A program made the position numbers and the translations under genes. A model generated the notes under the pieces. The model ran no database searches. It was not told the origin of the DNA and saw only the letters and a program-made list of their open reading frames with translations. From DYRB01 sp963802205 (GTDB taxonomy: Bacteria > Pseudomonadota > Gammaproteobacteria > Chromatiales > Chromatiaceae), in assembly GCA_963802205.1 (NCBI GenBank), contig CAWDHW010000032.1, positions 186,001 through 250,000 on the forward strand: DNA of 64,000 bases, in the 5' to 3' direction. Below, piece by piece: positions 31,071 through 40,259 of the stretch. The stretch's first letter is position 1, and every line of letters starts with the position of its first letter.

Positions 31071-32243
31071 CTATTGCAGCTCCCGATCCACGATGGCGGC
31101 AACCACCAGGTCGCCCCAGACATTGATGGCGGTGATGGGGTAGTCGAAAAACCGGTCCACGATGAGATACAGGGCGAGGTAGGTCGGCGGCAGTCCGAGC
31201 AGGTCGAGCATGAAGGCCATCATGGCGATGCCGCCGCTGGGGATGCCGGCGGTGCCGGCGGACGAGGCCATGGTGAGCAGGACGATGAAGGCCGCCTGGA
31301 TGGGGCTTACGTCGGCGCCGGCCAAATGGGACATGAAGATCAGGAGGATGGACTGGTACAGGGCCGAGCCGTGCATGTTGAGGGTGGCACCCAGGGGCAA
31401 GGTCAGGCTGGTGACCCGCTCGCTGACCCCGAACGCCTCCAGGGCGCGCTTGGAGACCGGGTAGGTGGCGTTGCTGGAGGCGGTGGATAGGGCGGTCAGG
31501 AGGGGTTCACGGCAGGCGGCGATGAAGGGCCAGGGTGTGCGCCCGGTGCGGACAACGTAGAGGGCGGGCATGACCACCAGGGCGTGGAGGGCCGCGGCCA
31601 ACCCGACCGCCCAGACAAAGCGGCGCAGTTGGAAGACCTCGGCCCAGTCCATGGTGGCGAGGCTGGCGTAGACCAGGGCGGCTATGCCTACCGGGGCTAT
31701 GGCCAGCACCCCGTTGAGGGTCTGCATCAGCAGCGCGTCCAGGGCCTGAGCCCCGGTCACCAGGGTCGTACGGTAGTGCTTGGCGATGCGCCGGGAGGCC
31801 AGGGCCGCGATCACGGCTACGAAGACGATGTGCAGGACATTCCCCTGGCTGAGCGACGCAAAGAGGTTGTTGGGGATGAAGTTGTCGATCAGCCGGTCCA
31901 GGCTGAACTTGGACGCGCTCGGGACCGCTTGTTCCAGGTTGAGCAGGCCGGCGGGCAGGTCATGGGCAAAGGTCAGGCCGAGCAGGGTGCCGATGATGGC
32001 GGCCACGGCGGACGTGGCGACGTAGTAGAGGAAGGTCCGTCCACCGATGCGCCGCAGGTCATTGCCCACCGCCAGGGAGGCGTAGATAGAGACCAGGATC
32101 AGGGGCAGGATCAGGAGCTTGAGGACCGAGATGAAGATCTGCCCGAGCCAGGCGACGTAGGGCCCCCCGGAGGGAAACAGCAGGGCGAGAACGATGCCGA
32201 GCAGGAGGCCTGCGGGGACTGAGTAGAGATTGCGCAGAGGCAT
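31071..32243 (-). CDS. Dicarboxylate/amino acid:cation symporter (DAACS family)
   Basis: A 390-residue membrane protein of the GltP/DctA fold. Eight transmembrane segments and two re-entrant hairpins are expected; the hairpin 1 motif is 'TALSTASSNATYPVS' and hairpin 2 'SSAGTAGIPSGGIAMM', both close to the family 'SSSATLP' and 'AGIPGGG' boxes. The substrate-binding 'DRFFDYPITAINVWGDLVVA' near the end keeps the Asp of the family but has altered neighbours, so the substrate is uncertain (glutamate, aspartate or C4 dicarboxylate). It lies 46 bp downstream of the MurE-type gene, same strand, and is likely cotranscribed. Confidence 0.88.
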   Translation of the reverse strand: MPLRNLYSVPAGLLLGIVLALLFPSGGPYVAWLGQIFISVLKLLILPLILVSIYASLAVGNDLRRIGGRTFLYYVATSAVAAIIGTLLGLTFAHDLPAGLLNLEQAVPSASKFSLDRLIDNFIPNNLFASLSQGNVLHIVFVAVIAALASRRIAKHYRTTLVTGAQALDALLMQTLNGVLAIAPVGIAALVYASLATMDWAEVFQLRRFVWAVGLAAALHALVVMPALYVVRTGRTPWPFIAACREPLLTALSTASSNATYPVSKRALEAFGVSERVTSLTLPLGATLNMHGSALYQSILLIFMSHLAGADVSPIQAAFIVLLTMASSAGTAGIPSGGIAMMAFMLDLLGLPPTYLALYLIVDRFFDYPITAINVWGDLVVAAIVDRELQ

Positions 32244-32289
32244 TGTGAGGGTCCTGGGCTTGATCCTGCGAAGGGCGATTCGGCCCGCC

Positions 32290-33723
32290 TTACCAGCCCA
32301 GCCGCCGCAGGTTGAGGTCCACCTCGTCCTGGTCGCTGTAGTAAGACTTGCAGCCGTTTCGGTCGATATAGCGCTCGTGGCCCTTGCCGGCGATCAAGGC
32401 CACCCAGGGCTCGTCCGGCGAGCGGCTGGCCAGCAGGTCGAAGAGCCGGGTGACGGCCTCGGGGCGTTCCACCACCACCTCGGGGGTCTGGCCCACGATG
32501 CCGGTGAGGATGTCCGCGATGATCGCCTCAGGGTCCTCGGTGCGCGGGTTGTCCGAAGTCACGATGATGCGGTCGGACCCGCGCGCCACCGCGGCACCCA
32601 TCAGGGGGCGCTTGCTGCGGTCGCGGTCGCCGCCGCAGCCGAACAGGGTCGCGATCCTGGCCCCGGGGAATCCGACGCGAATGGCGGCGAGAATAGTCTC
32701 CAGGGCGTCCGGGGTGTGGGCGAAGTCGATGACGATGGTCCGGTTGCCGGCCGATCTGCACTCGAACCGGCCATCGACCGCGGTCAGGTGCCGCCAGTCC
32801 TCCCGCGGTGCTGCTCCCAGCACGCCGTCCGCCAGGGCCTTGGCCAGGGCGTAGTTGGCCCTGTTGTGCTCCAGGGCCAGGAAGGGCTTGGCGGCGATGG
32901 CTTGTGGCGCCAGGGTGGCGGGGCTCAAGACCTCGATGGGCACCCGCGTTTCGCTGTTGTCCCGCAGACGCCGCGCTACCTCTGGTCTGTTGCAGAAGAG
33001 CCGCCCGCCGGGCTGGATCAGGTCGAGAATACGGGCCTTGGCGGCGAAGTAGGACGTCTCATCGTGGTGATAGTCCAGGTGGTCCTGAGTGAAGTTGGTC
33101 CAGCCGGCGTTCTGCAAGGGGATGCCGTGGACCCGCCCCTGGTCCAGGGCATGGCTGCTGACCTCCATGGCCACCACGTCGCAGTGCCCCTGCTCGGCGT
33201 GCAGCAACCGGCGCAGCTCGATTTGGGGCGGGGAGGTAAAGCCGGTCTCCAGCACCCGTTCTCCATTGCGCGAAATACCCAGGGTGCCGACGGAAAGCAC
33301 CCGGCGGCCTTGGGCCGCGAGCATGGACTCCAGATATTTGACGGTGGTGGTCTTGCCGTTGGTGCCGGTGACACCGACGAAGCTCATGCCTGGGTCGAGG
33401 GGATAGATCAGATCGCAAAAGTCCCCGATGATAGAGGCCCAGTCACCGGGTTGGGTGACATAGATCCCTCGGTCCGGCATGGCCTCGAAGCAATCGAGCA
33501 CGCGGTTGGTGACCAGGACTGCGAAGGGGCTGTCCGCCAGGTAGCGCCGGTAGATCTCCGCGTCGCTGCGCCCGTCGTCGAAGCGCTGGAAGAACAGGAT
33601 CGAGCCCGCATCGCAGGCGTCGGCGCGCCACTGGATATTGGTGAGCGTTGCCGGGCCAGCCGGCTCGCGCCGCCAGGCGAAGCCCGAGGTGGCGAGGAGT
33701 CGGGAGAGGGGATCGATTGGCAT
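32290..33723 (-). CDS. murE: MurE-type Mur ligase (UDP-MurNAc-Ala-Glu:meso-DAP ligase or paralogue)
   Basis: The 477-residue protein has the three Mur ligase domains: an N-terminal UDP-binding domain, the ATP-binding centre 'FVGVTGTNGKTTTVKYLESM' (near residue 120) and 'AMEVSSHALDQGRVHGIPLQ', and the C-terminal domain with 'DFAHTPDALETIL', 'GCGGDRDRSKRPLM' and 'TSDNPRTEDPEAII'. The DNPR motif is the one that reads meso-diaminopimelate. However it sits outside the dcw cell-wall cluster, next to a DAACS transporter, and its N-terminal domain ('GSILFFQRFDDGRSDAEIYR') is unlike standard MurE. It may be a second MurE used for peptidoglycan recycling or another amide ligation. Confidence 0.8.
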   Translation of the reverse strand: MPIDPLSRLLATSGFAWRREPAGPATLTNIQWRADACDAGSILFFQRFDDGRSDAEIYRRYLADSPFAVLVTNRVLDCFEAMPDRGIYVTQPGDWASIIGDFCDLIYPLDPGMSFVGVTGTNGKTTTVKYLESMLAAQGRRVLSVGTLGISRNGERVLETGFTSPPQIELRRLLHAEQGHCDVVAMEVSSHALDQGRVHGIPLQNAGWTNFTQDHLDYHHDETSYFAAKARILDLIQPGGRLFCNRPEVARRLRDNSETRVPIEVLSPATLAPQAIAAKPFLALEHNRANYALAKALADGVLGAAPREDWRHLTAVDGRFECRSAGNRTIVIDFAHTPDALETILAAIRVGFPGARIATLFGCGGDRDRSKRPLMGAAVARGSDRIIVTSDNPRTEDPEAIIADILTGIVGQTPEVVVERPEAVTRLFDLLASRSPDEPWVALIAGKGHERYIDRNGCKSYYSDQDEVDLNLRRLGW

Positions 33724-34006
33724 GGTAGCGTCGGGTCTGGTGAGGGGGTTGCCGGGGCCGGGTGGACGGCAATCGGCGCCGCGGCCGTCGTCCGGGGATG
33801 GATTAGATCAGCCTGGCGCAGCGGTGCCCAGCCCCGAGGGGCGGTGCGGCGAACCAGTCTATCTCCCCAGCGTGTTCCGCCAATGCCCGGGAACTATCTT
33901 TCAGGAGTTGCCTTGACAAACCGTAGAGACAGCCTGATCTCATCCTGGCCAAGCGAAATGCTAGGTAATTTCCCCTCCACCACCACCGCCCAATCGGAGA
34001 CGACTC

Positions 34007-34111
34007 ATGGCCACACAGATTGAAGATGAGGTTCTCGACTCCTACTGCCTGGACAGTCGCGTCCATGCCCTGATCGACAACCCGGTCACGGAGGGGATCG
34101 ACGAGGGTTAG
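34007..34111 (+). CDS. Short ORF of 34 residues, unknown
   Basis: ATG at 34007 is preceded by GGAGA six bases upstream, a good ribosome-binding site, and stops at TAG 34109-34111. The peptide is acidic ('MATQIEDEVLDSYCLDSRVH' ... 'EGIDEG'), with one Cys and no hydrophobic stretch. A perfect -35-like TTGACA lies at 33913-33918 but without a good -10. It is upstream of the NDUFA9-like gene. It may be a real small protein, a leader, or the 5' end of a broken gene. Confidence 0.4.
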   Translation: MATQIEDEVLDSYCLDSRVHALIDNPVTEGIDEG

Positions 34112-34223
34112 CCCCGGTCCCAGATCAAGACCCAAGGGGCCGGCCCCGGTCGGCTCCTTGTCCTCTTGTCCTTATGTCTCCCCCCAGACTCCGCCCCTAA
34201 CCCAATAGCGCAGGAGTGGCATC

Positions 34224-35144
34224 GTGAAGGTCAGTCTCATCGGCGGCACCGGTTTCGTCGGCACCCACTTGGTTGAGCACATGATCGCTGCCGGCCACCA
34301 GCCGCGTCTCTTGGTGCGACCGGGACCGACGAGGGCGCCCTGGCCCAGTGGTTGCGAGTTGGTGCCCGGTGCAGTGGAGGACCGCGAAGCCCTCGCGGAG
34401 TGTCTGTCGGGCAGCGACGCCGTCGTCTATCTCATCGGGATCCTGCGCGAGAATCCGGCGTGCGGTATCACCTTCGAGGCCCTCCAGCTTAGGGGCGCAG
34501 AACAAACCATGGCTGCGGCCAGCGCCGCCGGGGTCCGCCGGTTCATTCTGATGAGCGCCAACGGGGTCAGACCCGACGGTACCCCCTATCAGCGCACCAA
34601 GTACCAGGCCGAGCAGTCGCTGATGGCATCCGGGCTCGACTGGTCCATCTTCCGGCCCAGCGTAATCTTCGGGGAGCCGCGCGGGCACATGGAGTTCTGC
34701 TCCCAACTCAAGCGCGACATCATCGACAGCCCCCTGCCTGCCCCCCTGTTCTACACGGGGCTGCTGCCCTTCAATGCCGGTGCCTTTGAACTGGCGCCCG
34801 TAGCCGTAAGCGACGTCGCCGCTGCCTTCTGCCACGCCCTGTCCCACCCCGAGACCATCGGTCAGACCTACGCGCTGTGCGGGCCTCGGGCCCTGAGCTG
34901 GAAAGAGATCCTCACCATCATCGCCGCTGCCTGCGGAAGGACCAAGGTGATGCTCCCGGCCCCAGCCCTGGCGGTGCAGACGGTGGCTGCGGTGTTCGAC
35001 CGCTTTCCCTGGTTCCCCATCACCCGCGACCAGATCACCATGCTCCTGGAGAGCAACGTCTGCGACGGCAATAACGGCTTCGAACGCCTGGGGATGTTTC
35101 CTGGCCCCTTCGACCGGACAACACTTGCCTACCTCAGCGCCTGA
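34224..35144 (+). CDS. NAD(P)-binding NDUFA9-like protein (atypical short-chain dehydrogenase)
   Basis: The Rossmann motif 'VSLIGGTGFVGTHLVEHMIA' opens the protein, followed by 'FILMSANGVRPDGTPYQRTK' and 'DWSIFRPSVIFGEP', which match the complex I NDUFA9 / atypical SDR group. The usual catalytic Tyr-x-x-x-Lys is replaced by 'YQRTKYQAEQ', as in this subfamily. 306 residues. Such bacterial proteins often have quinone- or membrane-lipid-related roles; the substrate here is unknown. An ATG/GTG start is clear and the gene stands alone. Confidence 0.85.
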   Translation: MKVSLIGGTGFVGTHLVEHMIAAGHQPRLLVRPGPTRAPWPSGCELVPGAVEDREALAECLSGSDAVVYLIGILRENPACGITFEALQLRGAEQTMAAASAAGVRRFILMSANGVRPDGTPYQRTKYQAEQSLMASGLDWSIFRPSVIFGEPRGHMEFCSQLKRDIIDSPLPAPLFYTGLLPFNAGAFELAPVAVSDVAAAFCHALSHPETIGQTYALCGPRALSWKEILTIIAAACGRTKVMLPAPALAVQTVAAVFDRFPWFPITRDQITMLLESNVCDGNNGFERLGMFPGPFDRTTLAYLSA

Positions 35145-35171
35145 GCGTGGTGAGAAGGGCTGGCACTATGG

Positions 35172-35315
35172 ATGAGTTCGGACCACGACCGCGACGGCAT
35201 TCTGGCGGGGAAGCCCCGCCATGTCCACCGATGGTTCGGGCCTGGTGAATGCCAGCGTCTGGTCCTGGAGGTCCTGCGGGCGGCGGCCGAGCCGTTGTGG
35301 GACCAAGGCACATGA
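35172..35315 (+). CDS. Possible 47-residue ORF, unknown
   Basis: ATG 35172 to TGA 35315 gives a peptide with 'GKPRHVHRWFGPGECQRLVL' followed by an amphipathic helix. No family is recognised and the ribosome-binding site is weak (GAAGGG upstream). It could be a fragment of a longer lost gene. Nothing else is visible in the 325 bp between the NDUFA9-like gene and the hydrolase. Confidence 0.25.
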   Translation: MSSDHDRDGILAGKPRHVHRWFGPGECQRLVLEVLRAAAEPLWDQGT

Positions 35316-35469
35316 AAGTCTTTCAGGTTAACGGGACGCTGCGCAGCCGGCCGCTCCCTGGCCCGCGCGGAGCCAGGCGTGGCGCGGCTTTCCGACGACG
35401 TCCAGGGTAATGTCCGGTTGGCTGTATGCAACCGGCGGTCTAATGGTCCATCAACCGGGGGAGTAGGCA

Positions 35470-36312
35470 ATGGTGCAAATGATGCGAGCGGTCCTGCGCG
35501 CAGCGCTGCTGGTGGCTGTTCTGGCGAGCCAGTGGGCACTCGCGGCAGAGGGAGAGACGAAGATCCACTGGTACGGGCAGTCAGCGTGGAAGATCGTAAC
35601 GCCCTCAGGCGGCGTCATCCTGATCGATCCCTGGCTCACCGTGCCGACCAATCCAGACAAGAGCGCGATTGCCAAGCTGGACCGGGTGGACTACATCCTG
35701 GTCACCCACGGGCACTCTGACCACGTCGGCGATGCGGTGGAAATCGCGAAGAAGACAGGGGCGGTGCTGGTTGCGCCCTATGGCTTGCAGTTCAACATGA
35801 AGTCGATGCTGGGCTACCCCGAGCAGCAGGCGACTTTAGCGACCGGAGGGAACGTAGGGGGCACCATCGAACTGCCCAACGCCGGAGCCAGGGTGTTGAT
35901 CGTGAATGCCGTCCACGGCTCCGAACTGACGCCGCCACACATCCCGGGTCCCGCACCGGGTCAACCCGGAGTCGTCGCCAGCGGCAATCCGGTCGGCTAT
36001 GTGCTGCACATCGACGGAGGCCCGACCATCTACCACACGGGCGATACGGACGCGTACCAGGACATGAAGCTGATTTCGATGTTCCAGCGCGTCGACCTGA
36101 TGCTCGCCTGCATCGGCGGGCACTTCACCATGGACCCTGCGCGTGCGGCGCTGGCCGTTGATTGGGTTGAGCCGACGCATGTGATCCCGATGCACTATGG
36201 CACGTTCGGATTGCTGGCCGGCACACCCGATCAGTTCCGCGAGGCACTGGCCAAGTACAACAGGGCCGACAAGCTCATCGTCATGAAGCCGGGCGAAGAT
36301 CGCACGTTCTGA
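35470..36312 (+). CDS. Exported metallo-beta-lactamase-fold hydrolase (UPF0173-like)
   Basis: A signal peptide ('VLRAALLVAVLASQWALA') precedes an MBL-fold domain. The metal ligands are seen in 'LVTHGHSDHVGD' (HxHxDH), with later His and Asp in 'AVHGSEL', 'IYHTGDTDAY' and 'VIPMHYGTFGLL'. This is the UPF0173/YtkL-type pattern, which in most bacteria is cytoplasmic; here the enzyme appears to be exported. 280 residues with no close partners. Substrate unknown. Confidence 0.85.
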   Translation: MVQMMRAVLRAALLVAVLASQWALAAEGETKIHWYGQSAWKIVTPSGGVILIDPWLTVPTNPDKSAIAKLDRVDYILVTHGHSDHVGDAVEIAKKTGAVLVAPYGLQFNMKSMLGYPEQQATLATGGNVGGTIELPNAGARVLIVNAVHGSELTPPHIPGPAPGQPGVVASGNPVGYVLHIDGGPTIYHTGDTDAYQDMKLISMFQRVDLMLACIGGHFTMDPARAALAVDWVEPTHVIPMHYGTFGLLAGTPDQFREALAKYNRADKLIVMKPGEDRTF

Positions 36313-36635
36313 GAGTGCCTAAGGGACGGCATGGTACAGGTCGCCCGCGCAGCGCGAACGCACCCGGGGAAAAGCCCTGGGGGTATATCCGGCGGTCTCT
36401 GATGGCCCTACGGTAACTGTCTGCCTTCAGGCCAGATGTCAGGACCGATGCCCAGGTCCGTTCCTCTGGCCGTTTGGCCACAGTGATCGCCATGCCTTCC
36501 CGTTCGGTAACCCTGAACCAGGGCATCGTGTGGCGAAAAGGTGGTGGTCGGCGTAGCCGCACGAGCCGGGTGCGCGGCCCTATTCTGGTAGCACGGGTGG
36601 GCCGCGGACAACGCAGCGGGTCCCGGTCTTGCCGC
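36313..36635. other. Gene-free stretch between the hydrolase and the PBP gene
   Basis: Reading frames here have no recognisable motifs or good ribosome-binding sites. No clear hairpin terminator is seen although two genes converge. Confidence 0.45.
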
Positions 36636-39600
36636 CTAGTGCCCAGGGTCCGCGGCGATCGCAACTGCGGGGCTTTCCTGCGGCACGGGCAGGTGCGGCG
36701 AACTGCGCAACAGCGGGCTCAAGGCGGGCTCCAGGGACTTCAGCACCTGGGTGGGAAGGGCGCTGGTGAAGCGATAGTGTTTGGCGTTGACGCCCGGGAC
36801 ATGGGCTGTGACCACGCCGAAGAAGCGTTCGCCCAGGAAGAAGGCGAACGCGGCGCTGCGACTCACCTCCTTCTCCTTGCCCGCGGCGGTGCCGGGGCCG
36901 TAGCGGTCGGCGAGCTCATCGCCGGTGCCCGTCTTGCCGCCCACCGGGAGCGGTTCGCCATGGTCGTCCCTGTAGGCCCCGGCCAGGCGCTTTGCGGTTC
37001 CGTTGGCCACCACGTCCATCAGGGCGTGCTTGAGGGCGGCGGCTGCCTCCGGGGGCAGGACGCGCACCGGGCCCTCGGCACTCGGACTCAAGTGCGTCTC
37101 GAAGGGGGTGCCCTCGGCCAGGTGGATGCGTTCGACCCGCAGGGTGGGCAGCCGGACCCCGTCGTTCAGGATAGTGCCGACCAGTTCCGCCAGGGCCGCC
37201 GGACGGTCGGCGGAGCTACCGATGGCGGTGGCCAGCGACGGCACCAGGGAGGCGAAGGGATAGCCCTGCCGCTGCCAGGAGGCGTGCACCTTACGGAAGG
37301 CGGCCTCTTCGGCCATGATGCGGATACGTGTGTCCGCCGCCCCCTTGCGCCTGGACTTGAACAGCCACTGGTAGACCTCCTGGCGTTCACCGATGCTTGC
37401 CACCACCAGGTTCCGGCGAGGCGCTCCCGGGTGGGTCTGGAGGTACTGGACCACCCACAACTCCAGGGGGTGGAGGCGGGCGATATAGCCGCGGTCGTGC
37501 AGATTGAAGCGGTCCTGCCCGTACTTGTCGTAGAGGGTTTGGAGCGTTGTGGCCGACGGCGTCTGGCCTTTGAGCCGTTCGGTCATGAAGGCGGCGAAGT
37601 CCTCTACCGGGGCCAGGGGACGCACCGAGCGGAACACCGTGGCCAGGCGATGGGGCACCGGGCGGGCGCGGCTGGCGAGCAGTGCCAAAGCCGCGTCCGG
37701 GTCGAGCTTGGCATAGCGCTTGTAGAACTGATCGAGGAAGACTGTGCCCTCCATGTCGGCGAAGCGCTCCAGATAGTCCCGCCGTAGCGGGTGGGCCGGA
37801 TCCGCCAGGATCTCTTTGACCGGGTCCGGGCCCTCCGCCTGATAGTACTTGACGATGTCGCGCATCATGCGGATGAAGACCAGATTGACCGAGTAGCGGA
37901 AGCCCTCCGCGACCGGCAGATAACCGCCGTGGGTGCGGTCGAAGTTTGCGAAGTGGTGGGCCCCGCGCCCGGTGAAGAAGGTCTCGCCCGAGCTGGCCGA
38001 GTACTTGCGCTGCATGGCTGCCTCGACCATCGCCGCGAGCGAGCGGTCCTTGGTCCCGTCGAGATACCGGACCGCCCAGCGGGTCAGGGGGTCCGTAGCG
38101 TCCGTCGCAACCTCCTTGAGGTTCGTGGCGGGAGCCTGCGCGTAGCGCCCGTGCAGTTCGGCGACGATCTCCAGGTAAGTGGTCAGGGTGCGCAATTTGG
38201 CGGTGGAGCCCAGGTCGAGCTTGCCGCCCTCGTTGAGGTCCAGGGGCCGCTCCAGGTTGTCTGCCTGTACCCGCACCCGGTTGGCGTCCGGCCCTCGTTC
38301 CAAGAGGGTGACGCTGTAGGCGACCCCGGCCGGGTCGCCGCTCAGCAGGCGCTCGCCGAACAGCCCGGCCTTGGTCGCGTCCACCTTGTCCCGTAACCGG
38401 AACAGTTGGTCGGTGACCGCCTGTTGGGCCTGGGTATCCAGGGTGGATTCGGCGCGCAGGTCCAGCCGGTCGAGGTCGTAGAAGCTCTCCACACCCAGCA
38501 GCGAGAGCAGATGGCCGCGCAGTGCATTGAGGGCCTTACGCTGTACGAAGGACGCCTCCGCCGGCTCGGGCGCGGCCTCGCGGAACTCGAGTGCCTGCGC
38601 CAGGGCGGCATCGCGCAGGCCCTTGCCGATGATGCCCGCGTTGGCCAGCAGTCGCAGGTGGGCGTCGGTCAGCGCCTCCAGCTTGTCCCGCCCGCTGACC
38701 AGGTAGAAAGAGGGCCGCCGCTGGGCCAGCAGCAGGCTCAGGGTCTGCTTGAAGACCTGTGCCTGGCGCGCTGCCTGCACTGGGTCGGCAGGGGTCTGTT
38801 CCAAGTCCCGGGCGGCGGCTGCGATGTCGGTGTCGAACCAGACGTGCAGCCCGTCGCCCAGGCCGATGACCTCGCCGAAGCCGGGCCGAGCCGACAGGGG
38901 CGTGGAGTTCAAATAGTCGAGCACGATACGCTTGCGGGCCTCGGTGGTGTCTGGGCCATCCAGGTAGGCCCGCGCGCTGGCGGACAGGACCTGGCGAAGC
39001 TTCTCCCGCGCCGAGGCGGTGCGCCCCTCAGGGGAGTGGCGGTATTTCTCGATCTGCGTGGCCAGGGTCGAGCCGCCGAAGCGCTGGCCGGTCGGGACAA
39101 TCGCGGCGACCAAGGCGTTGGCGCTCGCGGCGGCGAAGCGGTCCCACTCCACGGCGGGGTTACGGGTTACCGGGCCCGCGTCGAGCAGTTCCCGGTTCTC
39201 CACAAACAGCAGGGCGCGCACGATCAGGGACGGGATGTCCTGGTAGGCGGCGAAGATTCGCTCCGGATGGCGTGCCCGGTAGACCTCCCACCCGGAGGCG
39301 TCGAGCACGCTCAACCCCGCCTGGGCCTTCTCTTTGTAGATGGCGAAGCCGCCCAAGTCGATGAAGTTCGCAAGCGCTGATGACAGCCGGACCTGCCGGT
39401 CGACCGCGTAGCCCTGTGCAGCCAGGGAGTTCAGAAAGGCCGGCATGCGGGCATAGCCGAGGCGCTCGTCGTAGGGCCCCGCGTCCGGGAAGCGCACCGC
39501 GGTGCTTGCACCCGTCTCCAGGGACGTCCCAAAGGCGCCGGTCAGGCGGGTGAACAGGCGCGATTGCACCGAGGAGGACTCCACCTCGACGGCCAGGCCC

Positions 39601-39671
39601 CAGCCTAAGGCGGCGAAAGTGCAGAAGACCGCCTGTGCGAGTACCACATGAGGAAGCGACAAGTGCGGCAT
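36636..39671 (-). CDS. Divergent bifunctional penicillin-binding protein (GT51 transglycosylase + transpeptidase)
   Basis: The 1011-residue protein has an N-terminal hydrophobic anchor ('VVLAQAVFCTFAALGWGLAV'). The GT51-like region (about residues 150-280) has 'LLFVENRELLDAGPVTRNPA' and 'GGSTLATQIEKYRHSPEGRT', variants of the 'EDRxF' and 'GGSTITQQ' boxes. The transpeptidase domain keeps all three motifs: Ser489 in 'GSTAK', Ser594 in 'SVN' and Lys913 in 'KTGTG'. It is longer than PBP1a/1b and the glycosyltransferase boxes are altered, so glycan polymerase activity is uncertain. It belongs to an unusual class A PBP group, monocistronic here. Confidence 0.82.
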   Translation of the reverse strand: MPHLSLPHVVLAQAVFCTFAALGWGLAVEVESSSVQSRLFTRLTGAFGTSLETGASTAVRFPDAGPYDERLGYARMPAFLNSLAAQGYAVDRQVRLSSALANFIDLGGFAIYKEKAQAGLSVLDASGWEVYRARHPERIFAAYQDIPSLIVRALLFVENRELLDAGPVTRNPAVEWDRFAAASANALVAAIVPTGQRFGGSTLATQIEKYRHSPEGRTASAREKLRQVLSASARAYLDGPDTTEARKRIVLDYLNSTPLSARPGFGEVIGLGDGLHVWFDTDIAAAARDLEQTPADPVQAARQAQVFKQTLSLLLAQRRPSFYLVSGRDKLEALTDAHLRLLANAGIIGKGLRDAALAQALEFREAAPEPAEASFVQRKALNALRGHLLSLLGVESFYDLDRLDLRAESTLDTQAQQAVTDQLFRLRDKVDATKAGLFGERLLSGDPAGVAYSVTLLERGPDANRVRVQADNLERPLDLNEGGKLDLGSTAKLRTLTTYLEIVAELHGRYAQAPATNLKEVATDATDPLTRWAVRYLDGTKDRSLAAMVEAAMQRKYSASSGETFFTGRGAHHFANFDRTHGGYLPVAEGFRYSVNLVFIRMMRDIVKYYQAEGPDPVKEILADPAHPLRRDYLERFADMEGTVFLDQFYKRYAKLDPDAALALLASRARPVPHRLATVFRSVRPLAPVEDFAAFMTERLKGQTPSATTLQTLYDKYGQDRFNLHDRGYIARLHPLELWVVQYLQTHPGAPRRNLVVASIGERQEVYQWLFKSRRKGAADTRIRIMAEEAAFRKVHASWQRQGYPFASLVPSLATAIGSSADRPAALAELVGTILNDGVRLPTLRVERIHLAEGTPFETHLSPSAEGPVRVLPPEAAAALKHALMDVVANGTAKRLAGAYRDDHGEPLPVGGKTGTGDELADRYGPGTAAGKEKEVSRSAAFAFFLGERFFGVVTAHVPGVNAKHYRFTSALPTQVLKSLEPALSPLLRSSPHLPVPQESPAVAIAADPGH

Positions 39672-39989
39672 CGAACCTGACGTCCGTTTGGCGCCCCATC
39701 GACCCCAGCGAACGACCGTGGCCGCCCAAGGCCTGGTAACGCAATATTTTTTTGATTGTGCCCTCAGCGCGACCCTGAGCCCTATATCGCCAAGGTCGGG
39801 GCCTCGGGGGACCGCCGATGTGGCGCTGGTCGGTCAATGCCCCAGGCTCGCTACAAGCCTACGCCGTTACTTTATATAGTGCGTGGAGATAGGAAATCCA
39901 ACCGTGCGACAGCAGAGATAGCGTGGCACCGCCGGGAAACCAGGTGGCAACAGAGAAAGCAAACGGTTGCCTGAACGGTGGCGAGAACC
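39672..39989. other. Gene-free stretch upstream of the PBP gene
   Basis: It holds a T7 run near 39748 and AT-rich patches around 39745 and 39870 within otherwise GC-rich DNA. No ORF is supported. The region should contain the PBP promoter. Confidence 0.4.
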
Positions 39990-40222
39990 CGGCTTGCTCT
40001 CCGATCTGGCGGAAAAGGGCCAACTTGTCGCTTGTCGCCTCTGTCGTAGGCATCGGTGGAGTCGGGCAGGACCTCCACGATCAGACTGGGGTTGAGCAGG
40101 ACGTGCCGGCGACTGTCCTGCAACGGGTGCCCTCCGCAGGGCGCGATCAGGTCCGGGTACTTGCCCGCATCGGCGGAGCGGATGCGGGCCTTCATGTCGT
40201 TGGCGTAGTTCGATGTGGCCAT
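39990..40222 (-). pseudogene. Uma2-family (PD-(D/E)XK-like) protein fragment
   Basis: On the minus strand 'IRSADAGKYPDLIAPCGGHP' and 'LLNPSLIVEVLPDSTDAYDR' match the core of Uma2 proteins (Pro-Asp, then Val-Glu-Val active-site-like motifs). After 'GDK' the frame breaks at a 7-bp tandem duplication (40024-40037, CTTGTCG twice on the plus strand); beyond it 'LALFRQI' is still recognisable. No N-terminal half or intact C-terminus is present. A decayed Uma2 copy, a family often found in many scattered copies. Confidence 0.6.
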
Positions 40223-40259
40223 GCGGCGGTAGTGCGCTTGATACCGGCAGTCCGCGGGC

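Noticed and set aside
33803..34135. 110-codon minus-strand ORF upstream of the MurE-type gene
   Set aside because: No family, and it overlaps the better-initiated 34-residue plus-strand ORF; a short version from an internal Met cannot be excluded.
36281..36664. 127-codon minus-strand ORF between the hydrolase and PBP genes
   Set aside because: Overlaps both neighbouring genes and has no recognisable motif or good ribosome-binding site.
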